Shown here: piece after piece, positions 1-11,700 of the stretch | Layout of the letters: each line of letters opens with the position of its first letter | Numbering within the stretch: position 1 is the stretch's first letter | Assembly (NCBI RefSeq): GCF_000327385.1 | Contig: NW_008710601.1 | Coordinates: forward strand, 743,097 to 807,096 | Source: Lottia gigantea | Lineage: Eukaryota; Mollusca; Gastropoda; Lottiidae | Length of the DNA: 64,000 bases | Direction of reading: 5' to 3' | Made by a program: the position numbers and the translations under genes | Notes under the pieces: generated by a model | What the model saw: only the letters and a program-made list of their open reading frames with translations | Databases searched by the model: none | Told to the model about the DNA's origin: nothing

Positions 1-914
1 TGGTTTATTAGAGCACTCATTGTATATATCTTCATCGTTATAATTGTTATATCATTTATATGGCTCTTTCATTAATGAAGATCGTTCTTCTCTCTCCTCT
101 ATGGTCATTTGTACATGTTATTATAATGTATGTATATGGTGAACATTCAAGCTTAATATTACCATCTTATTCACTTTGGCTTTCAATATCTTGTATGTTA
201 TAACTGTTCTCAAACCCTGATTTACATACACAAGTATTTGGTTATTTGATGATGTGGAAAATATCCCATGCCACAACTTAGCATGTGATGTGTTACTGCT
301 GTGTCTTTTCTCAACAAAAACTTGCAGAGAGTTGCGTTGCTTTGGAATAGGGCTTTTCCAAACTATTTATATAGAAACAATGGAATCCAGTCAAATTTAA
401 TTTAATAAGATGCCGTAATGAAAAAAATGTATGATCATACTGGAATGCCCTAATAGAAGTGTATCATCGAAAATTATTGAATCTTTGAATCAGTATATAT
501 GAAATATGTGGGTTTGAGAATAGTCCAAGCTGTATTCAGTATCTCTTTCCTTTTCATAAAAGTCTTAGTATACGTAAAACTCTAAGTATAAGAAAGAATT
601 TTGATCTAAAATCTTTACCAATTGTCAAGTTTGCATAATTTATTCAAAAAGAGACATAAGATTTTCTTGTCAATTAAAATGGAATGCTTTTTCTTTTGAA
701 ATCTTGAAATTTTGATAACAGTACTTTATTTCTTTAGAATAAAATGTAAGCTGGCCTTATTGGTTTTATAAAGAGTTGTAGTGAAACCTGAAATAAATTT
801 CTTCAAGCTTATTTATCAGTTCTGTTTTATTATTCATTCAATAGATAGATAAGGGATTTGAAGCAAGTTCCACTCCCAAACTATTTGCCCACAATGCTGA
901 CCTTAGAATAGCTG
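1..914. other. intergenic, nothing recognised
   Basis: AT-rich sequence with stops in all frames. No open frame, RNA gene or repeat of a family seen elsewhere in this window was recognised. Confidence 0.6.
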
Positions 915-918
915 TTAA

Positions 919-1190
919 AGGAATACTACCTCTTAGAATGGACCTAAAAATTTAAGTCTCAAAATTGGTCAACAAGTATATATATTCATCAGTTGGACTT
1001 ACCAGGTACCATGACTAAAGAATAGAAACTCTATATAAGACGATATATCTATTAAACTAAATAATTATTGAAACACTCTTCAAAGCACGTTTTAAAATTA
1101 CTTTGTTTAATGAATTATTACTTAGTTTTATGGATTTATAGAGAGATTCTGTTGTTCAGTTATGACACCAGGTTAGTCTACTGATGAACA
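919..1190. mobile_element. MITE family G, copy 1 (TTAA-flanked, decayed right end)
   Basis: It starts directly after a TTAA (915-918) with 'aggaatactacctcttag'. The interior ('gattctgttgt', 'gttatgacacc') matches the copy at 61304-61502 and, in reverse order, the copy near 6040-6190. The right terminus is too diverged to place exactly. It is non-coding and presumably was mobilised in trans. Confidence 0.65.
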
Positions 1191-3068
1191 AAGACTCTAA
1201 GGACGGGGATGGTGACAATGTTGGCATAGATTGAGATCTACTGTTTCCCCCTTTATCTATGATGAAAGGCTAAGAGACTGAGCACAAAACATCAACTACT
1301 CTTTGGTTGAAATCACTAATAGTTCTCCCACAGTTGAAAGGTTTTCATTGCAAAGTGCAAAGCATACCGACCCGGTCTTCTTTTGCTAAATCAGTAGCAG
1401 AAGAAGTGATACAAAGTACTAAATAAAATATTATTAAACTTAGTTTTGACAATTTTTTCTCCAATTAAAATAAAAAACAAAACAGATTTTATGAAACTAC
1501 ATTTATTTTGAGAACCTGAGATATGAACGTGTATAGATCAGAAATAAAATAATACAAATTATACTCAATTTCCTCACAGAAATACAGGGTAATTGATGAA
1601 AATTGACAGGCAATTGTGCCAAAATACAAGAAGCCTGGCAGGCTATCAATAACATTTTTGCATATTTTTGCATGATTGGTTGTAATCTTGAATATTGAAC
1701 TGTCACAGTGATATGATGTGCATATTTTAACAAGTAGTTTCAAATATTCCACTTAAGTATTTAAAACAGAACTAGGGTTAAGACCATACAGTGTTGAAGT
1801 CATTTATGTGCAATTGGGTCTTTTATGCAGATACATATGCATCCATATTTAGCGAAGAATCTTCAAATCCGATGAGTGTATGATTTCAAAGTTCCCAAAA
1901 GATAGTGACAATTTTGAATTGCCATTTGAAGTAGTTAAGTACTAATTAACAAAACAATTACTAAATAGAACAAACCTACTATATATGTATATATTTTTTA
2001 TTTAGAAACTTGACTAGTATTCACCTAAATTGGTCACTAAAGTTTCTAAATGTACAAAAACGAAGGATAAAAAACAAAGAAATGAACACGAAACTATAAT
2101 GATGATGATTAATGAAAATGATTAAAATGGGAATAAATGATTATAATTAATTAGAATCTTAGCTGCCTATAGACCATGGTTATAACAGCACTTAACTTAA
2201 TATACAAACACATCTTAATTCATTAGTTAATAACAGCTTGTCTGCACTGATAACTTGGAATTAAAATACCTTTGGTAAAACCAGTATTTAAGCAAATTAA
2301 AAAAGAAATTAATAGAATACAAGAAAGTATTTTTCTTTTGTTTTATATACGAGCAATTATAATAACTTGGGTTAAAACTCGTTAGCTTTAAAATATTTGT
2401 ACTTAGACAATATGAAGTTATCAGAATTGAGTAGATCTCCTGATAAACTGAAAATATTTCCCTCATTGCACACTGTCTGACAGCTGACATTATAAGCCCA
2501 AAGAAGATTTAATTTCTTTTACTCTTTTACATTTATTGGTAGTCTAACTATACATATTGGATGCAAACAGGGAAATCCTTTCAATTCGTAATTTGATTCA
2601 AAATTTTGATTAGAAAATTCAATTCATTAAGTACATTTTGATAAAAGTTGCAACTAAAAATGGATATTGTATTTGCAATTTCACGTGCAAATAAAAAAAT
2701 GAAACTTTTAAAAGTCGTAATCTCTAACATAATTTGAGATTTAGTCCTCATTGAACACAAAAACACTAACAAAAACAACATGGCATCTTTTTGATGAACC
2801 AAAGTCCATCTACTAGATGAATCTACTATCTATATACAATAAATATAATGTAACCATGGCCTAATTGCTGCAATATGAAGATTTTTTTTTCGATGAGAAG
2901 CAAGGAAGCCATTGGTAGTGGTTTTTGGATCCATGTCAATCTCCTTCAGGATGCGAATTCCTAGATTATCAAATGCAATGCTACATGGTGCCTTTTCAGA
3001 TTCAGTTTTAGATTTTGACATGGACTGAGTTCAATGGATTCCTTGCTTTATGAAGATGATTGTTTAGC
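1191..3068. other. intergenic / probable ENOPH1 3' UTR, nothing else recognised
   Basis: The right-hand few hundred bases lie just past the ENOPH1 stop and probably include its 3' UTR. I see no coding exon or recognisable repeat in the rest. A 63-codon minus-strand frame at 2830-3021 has no support (see rejected list). Confidence 0.5.
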
Positions 3069-6000
3069 TTAAACACCCTCATCTCCTTCACTGTCTTCGC
3101 CATCATCATCATCTTCATCAACTACTTCATCATCGTCATCATCATCATCTAAATCTCCATTATCTCCTGTAGCTAATCTTTTTAAATCTTCCTCATCATC
3201 TTCATCACCAAATAACTCGCTAAAATTTTCTATACAGGAGAATTTTTGTAAATGTTTCTCATCGAGATCTTTGTTACCTGGTCGAATAACTAATGTACTT
3301 CTTAATCCTGCTGCCACAGCTGCTGTCGCTTCTATAAATAGAAAGTAAAAACCATTTAACAAAAAATTTTCAGTTAATGAGGAGTTTAATCCAAGGGCAA
3401 CAACTCTTGCAAAGGGAGCCAAAGTTTTGGTCTTACTTAAAAAAAATATCTTATATTCCATTTTTTACTCTATTTTTGTGGAGGAACACAAAATTCAATT
3501 CCATGTATTCCAACACTGGGGTAGCCCTCGATTGGCAGGTTTGGAACAGGTTCTGTCTGTTACATTTCTGGCATCAATAGAACAGTACGGAACCAGATTA
3601 TGTCACATTCAAAATTTCTTTTCTCTGCCATTTTGAATTCTGTCTGCACCTACGGTTTTATTCCAGAAATCCTAAACGAGCAGTGAACTTGCCAATCGAG
3701 CAGCCCCTATGGAGTTTAAGTAAAGGGAAACAACTCTTAATAGTATTACAAAAACATAGTTCTTACCCTCTGTACAGTCAGTAAGGAAAAGAATGTCATC
3801 ACCAGAAACACCAATTTCTGAGGCTATTTTTTTATAACTGGCACTATCTTTTTTATCCCCAGTTGTAGTGTCAAAATAACCATTAAATACCTACAAATTG
3901 AACATAACAAAATAACAAATGCTTTCCCGTTTAAAAAAATATTCAAAATGTAAATGCAAAATACCATTACAATTACCATTATCATGGACAATTTGTTTCA
4001 TTTCTTTCCTGTGGACAATTTCACTCATTCTGTCAATAAATAGCAAATCAGCTATACTTACATCGGACATATCTCCTTCATTGGTATTAGCAAAAAATAA
4101 TTTCTGACTTTCAACACTTCCTGATGAATACACATAGATGTTGATTTCTTCTTCTTGAAGTTGTCTTAATACATCACATACATCTTCAAACAATCTAAAT
4201 ATACATACATAATAGGCATGTCAAAATATTTCTATAATTTTGAAAAAGAAAACATATATGGGTACCAAACAGTTAAAAAAAAAGTAAATAGTTCTGTGAA
4301 CACTTGAGAATGTGTTGAATTACCAAATCAGTCAAAGTGATATCATGTGCTCTTAAAGGGTGAGATTGTCCAGCCTGGCAGTTAAATATTTTTAAAATCT
4401 TTTAATCTTTTCTTCCATTCATTGCCCTTGGTAAACTAATATTCATATTCCACCTCATGAATATTTATTTATTGACTCATCAAACTTTCCCAAGGGGAAG
4501 CAATCAGGATGATGTAATGTTACTCTACTGGGTAGCTCAGGATATATTTAAGACAACAGTAAATTATTGATTGTCAGTGTTCATAAGATACATTTTGATA
4601 TATTAAAAAAATAAAACAAAAGTAGAATTTCAAATAGATTTAGCCCTTTATTTAGACTAATAATACCTCTCATTGATATAAAATTTACTTACTCTCCTTT
4701 GATGACACCAGTTGTGTAACCTTCTCTCCAAATATGTCCCTGAATCTGTTTGAGTTCTGTAGATTTTCTATCAGAACTCATCTGCCATTTAATATTATCT
4801 ATGACTGCTTTAATAACATCATCTTTATTGGAATCTGTGGCATCTGGTATTTCTACTACACCTTCTTTACCTTCTTCCTTATCTTTCTTGGCCTAAAATA
4901 TTTGAATATATTTATATAAAATGAGGAGATATAGTTTTCATGGAGGGGTTAGCAGACATTGGAAGGGCATGCCTGCTGCCTTGTACCATGGATACAGTGA
5001 AATAAGCAAATGACAAAGAAATTAATCCAACTTTCATCAGAATTTGGTTTTTCTTGGACAATATCCAAATGCTAACAATTATTGTATTATTTGGTTATCT
5101 TAAAATGTTTTCAAGCCTCTTTATGCTTATCAAGATAAATGTCGCCTCTGATTGCACAGTTCTGATTTCCTGTCAGATGTCTGTGGTCCTGCAAGAGCTC
5201 TATTATATTATGCCATTTCTGAATGGTTTTAAAACGGTAAGCATTCTCTGCTTAACTCTGGTAAAAAAGGTAACAGTGACCGTGCTCATAAAAGCTTAAA
5301 GATGGCTTCCCTTAATTTCATTTATGAAAATGAATATGCTAATACTTATATGAATAGAAAGTAGAGGTGTTCTAATGAATTGGAAAAAAACCAGTTTGTC
5401 TCACATGTCCATAATCAATTCATAATTAGCTAAATAAGAAGAGAATTACCAGCAGAATTTCAATGAATGGCCGATCAAGAGGTCAATACGCCTTTTTTTT
5501 GTTTATCCAGATTGTACATACATGTACATTTATTATTGGTTAAAACACTTAATTATATGCAATAAGAACATAATGATATGATAAAGAATACATGATAATC
5601 ATTAGAAACACCAATCAATCATATTGTTAGCTTAATTTGACACTAAAAAATAAGGAAACCCATCTTTAAATGAACAGTCCACTTACCAATTCTCTTAAAG
5701 CTGTGATATCTTTTTGTGTTTCTGCATCATCAAAATGTGCAGTAATGTACTTTTCACAATTATCTTTTACATATGGAAATAATTTGTCCTGAAAAATATT
5801 AATTGTCAAAATTTTATTACACTGCATGTAAATTTACAATAACAAAATAGTGCATTATGTATATATTGCATACTTTATATATTTATTTTTATGAATCATG
5901 TAGAGCAAATAAAACCCGACTCCTTACATCACTCATGACACATCTTGTTATTCAATGTTAAAAATTTCTCAAATGATTTCATTTTGCTAATTGTCAAGTA

Positions 6001-7453
6001 CTAGGGGACAGGTAATTTTGAAATTGTAAATATAAATTGTCATATAATTACTTTGTTTTATGGATGTATCATATTATCCTTATAGAGGGATTTAAAAAAA
6101 AAATGGCACCTGGTAAGTCCACTGATGAATATAATATACTCTTATTGGCCAAATTTAAATTTTATATTAATTTTTAGAAGTAGTATACCTTTAAAAGACA
6201 AAGAATAGTGAATGGTGTAAACAATGAGATAATTCATTGATATACCTCATGGTATATAAGATAATTCCCATGGTATATTAGCCATAATGACTAGTGTGTG
6301 GGAGTATATATCAAGACAATGTTATATACTGGTAAGTGGTAGTATTTCAATGGTTAATGTGTAAATGGTTATAAAGCAACAATGTTTTTAGAAGTATCTT
6401 TTTGGTCACGTGACTTCAAATATTTCCCGCTGCCGTTCAAACCCTTTGACCCCTTCACAGCCGGGCTTTGTTTACATTATCCCCCATTTTTCATTTGGCG
6501 TGAAATTCCTTTCATAGGAACAATGAAACATTTTCACAACTGGGCCAAATCTCGATGTAATAAAATACTTGAAATCCAAGCTTACGCAATCGAATAGGTG
6601 TAATCAATCAAATAGATATTGATTGAAAGCAACAAGGAAGAAAACGACCTTGACCCCACTGAACTGCACAACGATAGTAGGCCGGTTTTTGTTCACCACG
6701 AGTAGTATTAATCACTCTCTGTACAGTATACAGAATTTATAATAATGGCGTCAAAGATAGCTAACAGTTATATATAAGAGAAATAAAACCAATATTAATG
6801 AAGTGATTGTCACAATATTAACGATCGAAGAAGTGGATCAATAGTGTTCCTTCGTCAATGATGCCATTATTGATATTTGCCGGCACCATTTCTGCAGTGA
6901 AGTATTTAATGTAATGCTTCTTCACAGAGAATCGCAAGGAATATTACAAACTATTCCGTGTCGTACGTTACCATCAAGCAATTTCCCAATCAAGGATCAA
7001 CTCACTGAACCGTGGAAAATCAAAAGTTTTCGGAAGCAGGCGTGAAAATCCAGTGGCACTTGATTGCATTTTACCCCCAACGAAGCTACTGATTGTATAC
7101 ACACGCACAATACTTTTATAATACACGGTGCAGGAAAAATTGATGCAGTTCAAATTTTTAAAGCAAGCAATAACTAAAAATTCACCAAAGCAAATATAAG
7201 CAACGACCTTGTAGTTTTTTTTGCGGGGCCGAAAAAAAATTAGCGGGGATTTCAAACAAGGAAGGGGAAATCGCACAATGTTCCTGTTCTAAATATCCGC
7301 GTTCACTAAGGCTATTTGAAGTTGAAAAAGGAAATAAAAACTTACCTTTACAAACGATATTGAAGTCGTGGTTCCCTCAATATCCACCAGTAATGCTTTT
7401 ACTCCAGTGATCAAAGAGTCTGCTTCTTCTGCGCTTCTCTTTTGTGGTGCCAT
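3069..7453 (-). CDS. ENOPH1: enolase-phosphatase E1, six coding exons, with acidic C-terminal tail
   Basis: A HAD-family bifunctional enzyme of the methionine salvage pathway. It enolises and dephosphorylates 2,3-diketo-5-methylthio-1-phosphopentane to the acireductone. Coding exons, 5' to 3' on the minus strand: 7453-7346, 5788-5687, 4892-4693, 4194-4062, 3890-3767, 3331-3069. Phases agree at every junction and give 309 aa. Visible motifs are the nucleophile loop DIEGTTT (Asp24), YSSGS (about 159-163), LFLTD (about 215-219), and VIRPGN followed by FSEL, which align with the human C-terminus. The start at 7453 ('MAPQKRS') fits the family length. An in-frame Met at 7546 would add 31 residues with no family match. 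Residues about 265-309 form an Asp/Glu-rich tail that the 261-aa human enzyme lacks. The gene is divergent from the RRBP1-type gene. Confidence 0.95.
3510..3712. repeat. fold-back sequence in ENOPH1 last intron
   Basis: Left arm near 3518-3540 ('ctcgattggcaggtt') and right arm near 3686-3709 ('aacttgccaatcgag') are inverted copies about 140 bp apart. It resembles a decayed MITE, but no target duplication was identified. Confidence 0.4.
5300..5665. mobile_element. MITE family A, copy 1 (366 bp, TTAA on both sides)
   Basis: Terminal inverted repeats 'agatggcttcccttaat' and 'taaggaaacccatct' are flanked by TTAA at 5296-5299 and 5666-5669. Related copies are at 19275-19596 and 44798-45167. The right end lies about 20 bp from the splice donor of ENOPH1 exon 2 (exon ends at 5687). 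It is non-coding. Confidence 0.85.
6040..6190. mobile_element. MITE family G, copy 2 (partial, inverted)
   Basis: The terminus 'agaagtagtatacct' is followed by TTAA at 6191-6194. The interior ('cacctggtaagtccactgat') is the reverse of the 919-1190 copy. The left half is lost or diverged. It lies in ENOPH1 intron 1. Confidence 0.65.
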
Positions 7454-8748
7454 TTCGAAGATATGCTGTTTTAAAAATTTGAAGCGAGTGAGCGACAAGA
7501 ACGTTGGTATTGAACAAAGAAGCCGGGTAGTAATGGTTGTATTCACTCCAGTCAGGTGCGCGCTAATGCTGTACGCTGTTTAAAATGGCTGTACATTTTC
7601 GCCCAAAGAACCTATTCCTTTCTCCATTGTTTACCATTATCGCCCAAAATTTAGGTTTCTGGGTGGAGCTTTATTCTTTCCAATGTTTTCATTGGTTCGA
7701 AGGTTCATGACGTCATATATTTGACCTTTGTTGGCAGGTCATAAATATGTCGACCAATCATTGAAGATTATTTTCACGAGATGTCAAGTGGGGACGAATG
7801 AGTTGTTCTTTCTTTATTTACCGCTAGATGGCGTCTCTTGTCCTCGATTTCAATCTCAATCTGCATCCGACAGCTCGAACGTCTCCATTTCCCTGTTGAC
7901 AAATGCTTTTAAAACCCCTTAATTTAGCCCAATTATAAACATGTAGGTCGAATTTCTCCTATGAATATGCATATTTTCGTGATATGTTGTTCATTTTAGT
8001 CTAAATTGTCAAAACTTCTCTAATTAAGCTGTAAAAGTAGATAAATTATATTTGACGTGGCAGGGAGTGAGTCCGCAAGATCTACTCACCGTCTTGAATA
8101 TCTACCAATGAAAACGTGACTTCCACGCGAGTTCGGGTGGTTCAGGCTGTCGTATTGTTCATGGTGTTTGCAAAGTAAGTAAGGTCAGAAAGAAAACAAA
8201 CCAGTTATTTTGGTCTTTTCATTGACACCCACCCATTGAGCTGAAATATTACCGGGCCTGTAATCTATAGATATGTTTTATCGTCTGGTGAAATTTTGTC
8301 AGTTTCTTCCTTGATTCTGATCTAACTATCGACACTGTTTGCTGTCGTATTTTGGACTTGACACCGGTAGATTCAATCATTTTTAACAAGTGCCTACGTG
8401 GACTATTTTAACTTTTCGCCGAATCCTTTTACGTAAGTTCAGAATCTAAACTTTAGTGTTTGCCATATGGTTGCAATTATTAGATCTTGTGTGTTTGTTT
8501 GGATCAGGATAACAGGATTTGTAGTTGAATAATAATCGTACAAAAAAGCTAAAGTAATATTAGGAATTAGGGTGATTTCAATCTTGCAAGGGAATTCCTC
8601 CATGCCTTGCTATAAGAAAAGGGGAGTGGCTGGAATTTTTGACCGTTTCCTTGATGCCAAGGTTTGTATTTACGTAATGATTTACTCATCTGTTTTTTTC
8701 AGGAATTAAAACACTATAAAAAAAGATTAAGTTAGCAAGAAAATCACC
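7454..8748. promoter_or_regulatory. divergent promoter region between ENOPH1 and the RRBP1-type gene
   Basis: The two start codons face away from each other 1.3 kb apart. An acceptor-like 'ttttttcag' ending at 8701 precedes the RRBP1 start exon, so a 5' UTR exon probably lies near 8100-8450 and the shared promoter near 7550-8150. The stretch is richer in G+C and CpG than its surroundings. No specific factor site is claimed. Confidence 0.5.
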
Positions 8749-11700
8749 ATGGATCCTCAATCTATATTAATTGGTTTAGTGGTGTGTGTTTTGTCTGCTA
8801 TCATAATTTATTTAATAACTGCTTTCACAATGAAAGAAAAAACATTTGATGAAGTTTTGGAGGAACAGAGAAGAAGACAAGAGGAAGAAAAGCCTAAATC
8901 GAAGAAAAAAATCGTAGATGTGGCAAAAAAGAAAGTGAAAAAGGAGCCAGTGGCTAAAGAAAAAGTGAAACCGAAAGTAGAAACCAAAAAGGATAAAGAA
9001 AAGGACCATCATAAGGATAAAGAAAATAAAATGGTCAATTTAGAGATAGAACCAGAGGTCATTGAAGCACAGGAAAGTGTCACTGTTCAGTCTATGAAAA
9101 AGAGTAAGAAGGTTAAAGCACAGAAACCAATTCTAGCTAATAAAGATGAACAACCACTTGTTTCCGAAACAACTACCACCAAGGTATTATTTCATAAAGA
9201 AGTGGCACCTAAAGATGAAATTGCTTTGAAACATGTGAAACATGATGATGAAAAGGCACCAAAGAATGATGATTCCAATAAATCCAAGAAGAAATCTGAT
9301 AAGAAGAAAGAACAAAGTTCCAAAGTTGACACCATCACTGAAGTGGTTCAAATAGAAGTTGAGAAAACCATCAAGAGTGAAAAGAGAACTGATTTGAAGT
9401 CTAGGAAAACTGACAAGAATAAGAATAACCAAGGTAAACAATTTTTCTATTCTTACAATATTTAAACAATATTATGTGTTAATGTTTATTGCATATATGT
9501 ATTATATTATTAGCTGTAAACATATACACATGATTTTATGTTGGCTTAATAGTGCTTTTGATATAAAACATCTTTTGGAGTGAGTGGCTTTTCAGATTAG
9601 GGACAGTCCGTATGAAAAAAAATGAAGAATCCAGATTAGGTACTGATAAGTTGACTAGATAATATCAAATATTATTTGTGATACAGGAGATAGAAAAAAT
9701 GTAGGAGTTAGAACATGCAAGGTTTCATAAAATGTTGCATGAATTTCATCATTCTTTTGTTTTAAAGGGTCACATTGACCTCAGTTTAAATTTTAGAAGA
9801 AATTGATGTTATTAAGCTTATGAGAATACCCTACAGTATATTATTACTGTTAATTACTGATGTGTGTGTGGATTAATATGTGTACATAATTAGCACACTG
9901 TTAATTAGATATCATAGGTCACACTTATTACTCTCATGTTATTAATTTAATTTGTGACATGATACTAGTTAGTTACCTATAAATGCAATGATAACCTGCA
10001 ATTAATGCAGCCATTCCTAACTCCAAGATTATTATCAGTTGATATATGATCCATGAAAGTCAATATTTTAAATATTGGCTCAATCCTTCATGGGGAAAAT
10101 TAGAAAAAATATACAGGTTGTCCATAGTTAGTAATCAATTAAATCAAATCTTAAATGTAAATGACTTGAATTGAATAGTCTTTTTGATATGAGCAAGCTA
10201 AATTTAAATAGCATGTTAAATGTAAATGTACTTTAATTAACATTCTTTTAGTTATTTGCCATGTACAGTGTTTAATTTACAAAGCTAAGATAGAAGACGC
10301 AAGGCTAATTTTGCCGTCTTGACAAATTTCTATCATTTCATCCCAGACGGCATTATAGCCTTAAATAAGAACTGGTACTGGTACACAAAATTTTGTTTTA
10401 TGTCATTGTCATTTGCTAAACAAATTGTAAGCTTACACAGACGTAAACTGTCTAGATGTTAAACATCCTGTTGAGTAGTAGACTTCTTTCTGACCTGGTA
10501 TCTGTTTTAACAGTGTGACTCTCTTTATCATGAAGTTTGGTATTCTCATTAACATACCACCTGTTTCTCTACAGCAACAAGACATAACCATAAAAATTTA
10601 CAACTAGTACTGGGAACTTCAGTTGATAATGATGAATTTGAATGACAGATGCTATGAATTATCTTGTTTTTCTTTGATTGTAATTGCGTTAAAAAAGATT
10701 TAAATTAGATAGATGTGTTTTCAATATTGATTTATTGACAAAGATAACTAAAGACTTAAGTAAATAAAAAAATCACCATGTCTTATGTATGTTAACTTTG
10801 AAATCTGCTGTTTTACACACATAATGTGTTAACCTAGTAGCTGTAAGTGAAGTTCTGAAAGTGTCACTTCCATCAAGGGCATACTCTCCATTTCCAAAAC
10901 CCTTGATGTTACTCTGCAACTGTGTTTGTCAACTCAGCATAGCTAAGCTAATATATGTTTGATTTAACAAAATGGATTATTAACCCTTCAGCTAGAATTA
11001 ATTTTAAAGTGCAAATTCAGTTGTGTTTAGGTTTTATTCTTTCTGAGTAGAATAGCAATTTCATATTTTCAAAAAGTATTCAGGATTGTATGATTTGTAT
11101 ATTTCAGAATCTACCAGTAGCAACAGTATGCCATTGATTAATTCTATTAAAAATGCTTCGTTAAATGATGCTGATATTCAAAGTTTAATAGAAGTTTTAT
11201 TAGACAAACAGAGTGGAACCATTGATATTACTTCTGATTGGAATAAGGTATGCTTTTCATTTGTCTGTATAGATGTTTATCTACATATCTATAAATATTT
11301 AACAACCCAAGAATCAGTTAGATTCAGTGTAGAATCACCAAAAAAAGAAATATGAATAGTTATGATGAAGCTATACAACACCAATACAGTAATTATTTAT
11401 AAAGAATATATAGCTATAAAATAATAGCATGTCTTAAGTAGCAATAAGCTAATATTTATCAAATAAATTTCTTTTAACAGTCATAAACTGATAGAATTTG
11501 ACATTTATTTTTACATGTTTTGTTATTACAGAAGAGTCAAAAAGGACAGAAAGGAGATGGTTTAGCACTTCTCAAACAACAAGTAGAAGAAAAAGAAAGA
11601 GCTCTTCAACAAGGTAATTTTAAGATTGAAATTGCAACATGATTTGAACAGATTGGCATAAATTGTGACATCTTGTCCAAGTTTAGTGAACATGATTTAT

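Noticed and set aside
2830-3021. 63-codon minus-strand frame starting MSKSKTESEKAPC, 48 bp downstream of the ENOPH1 stop
   Set aside because: It lies in the probable ENOPH1 3' UTR, has no recognisable domain, and has no splice or promoter context. Such a length is expected by chance. Conservation in a related species would reopen it.
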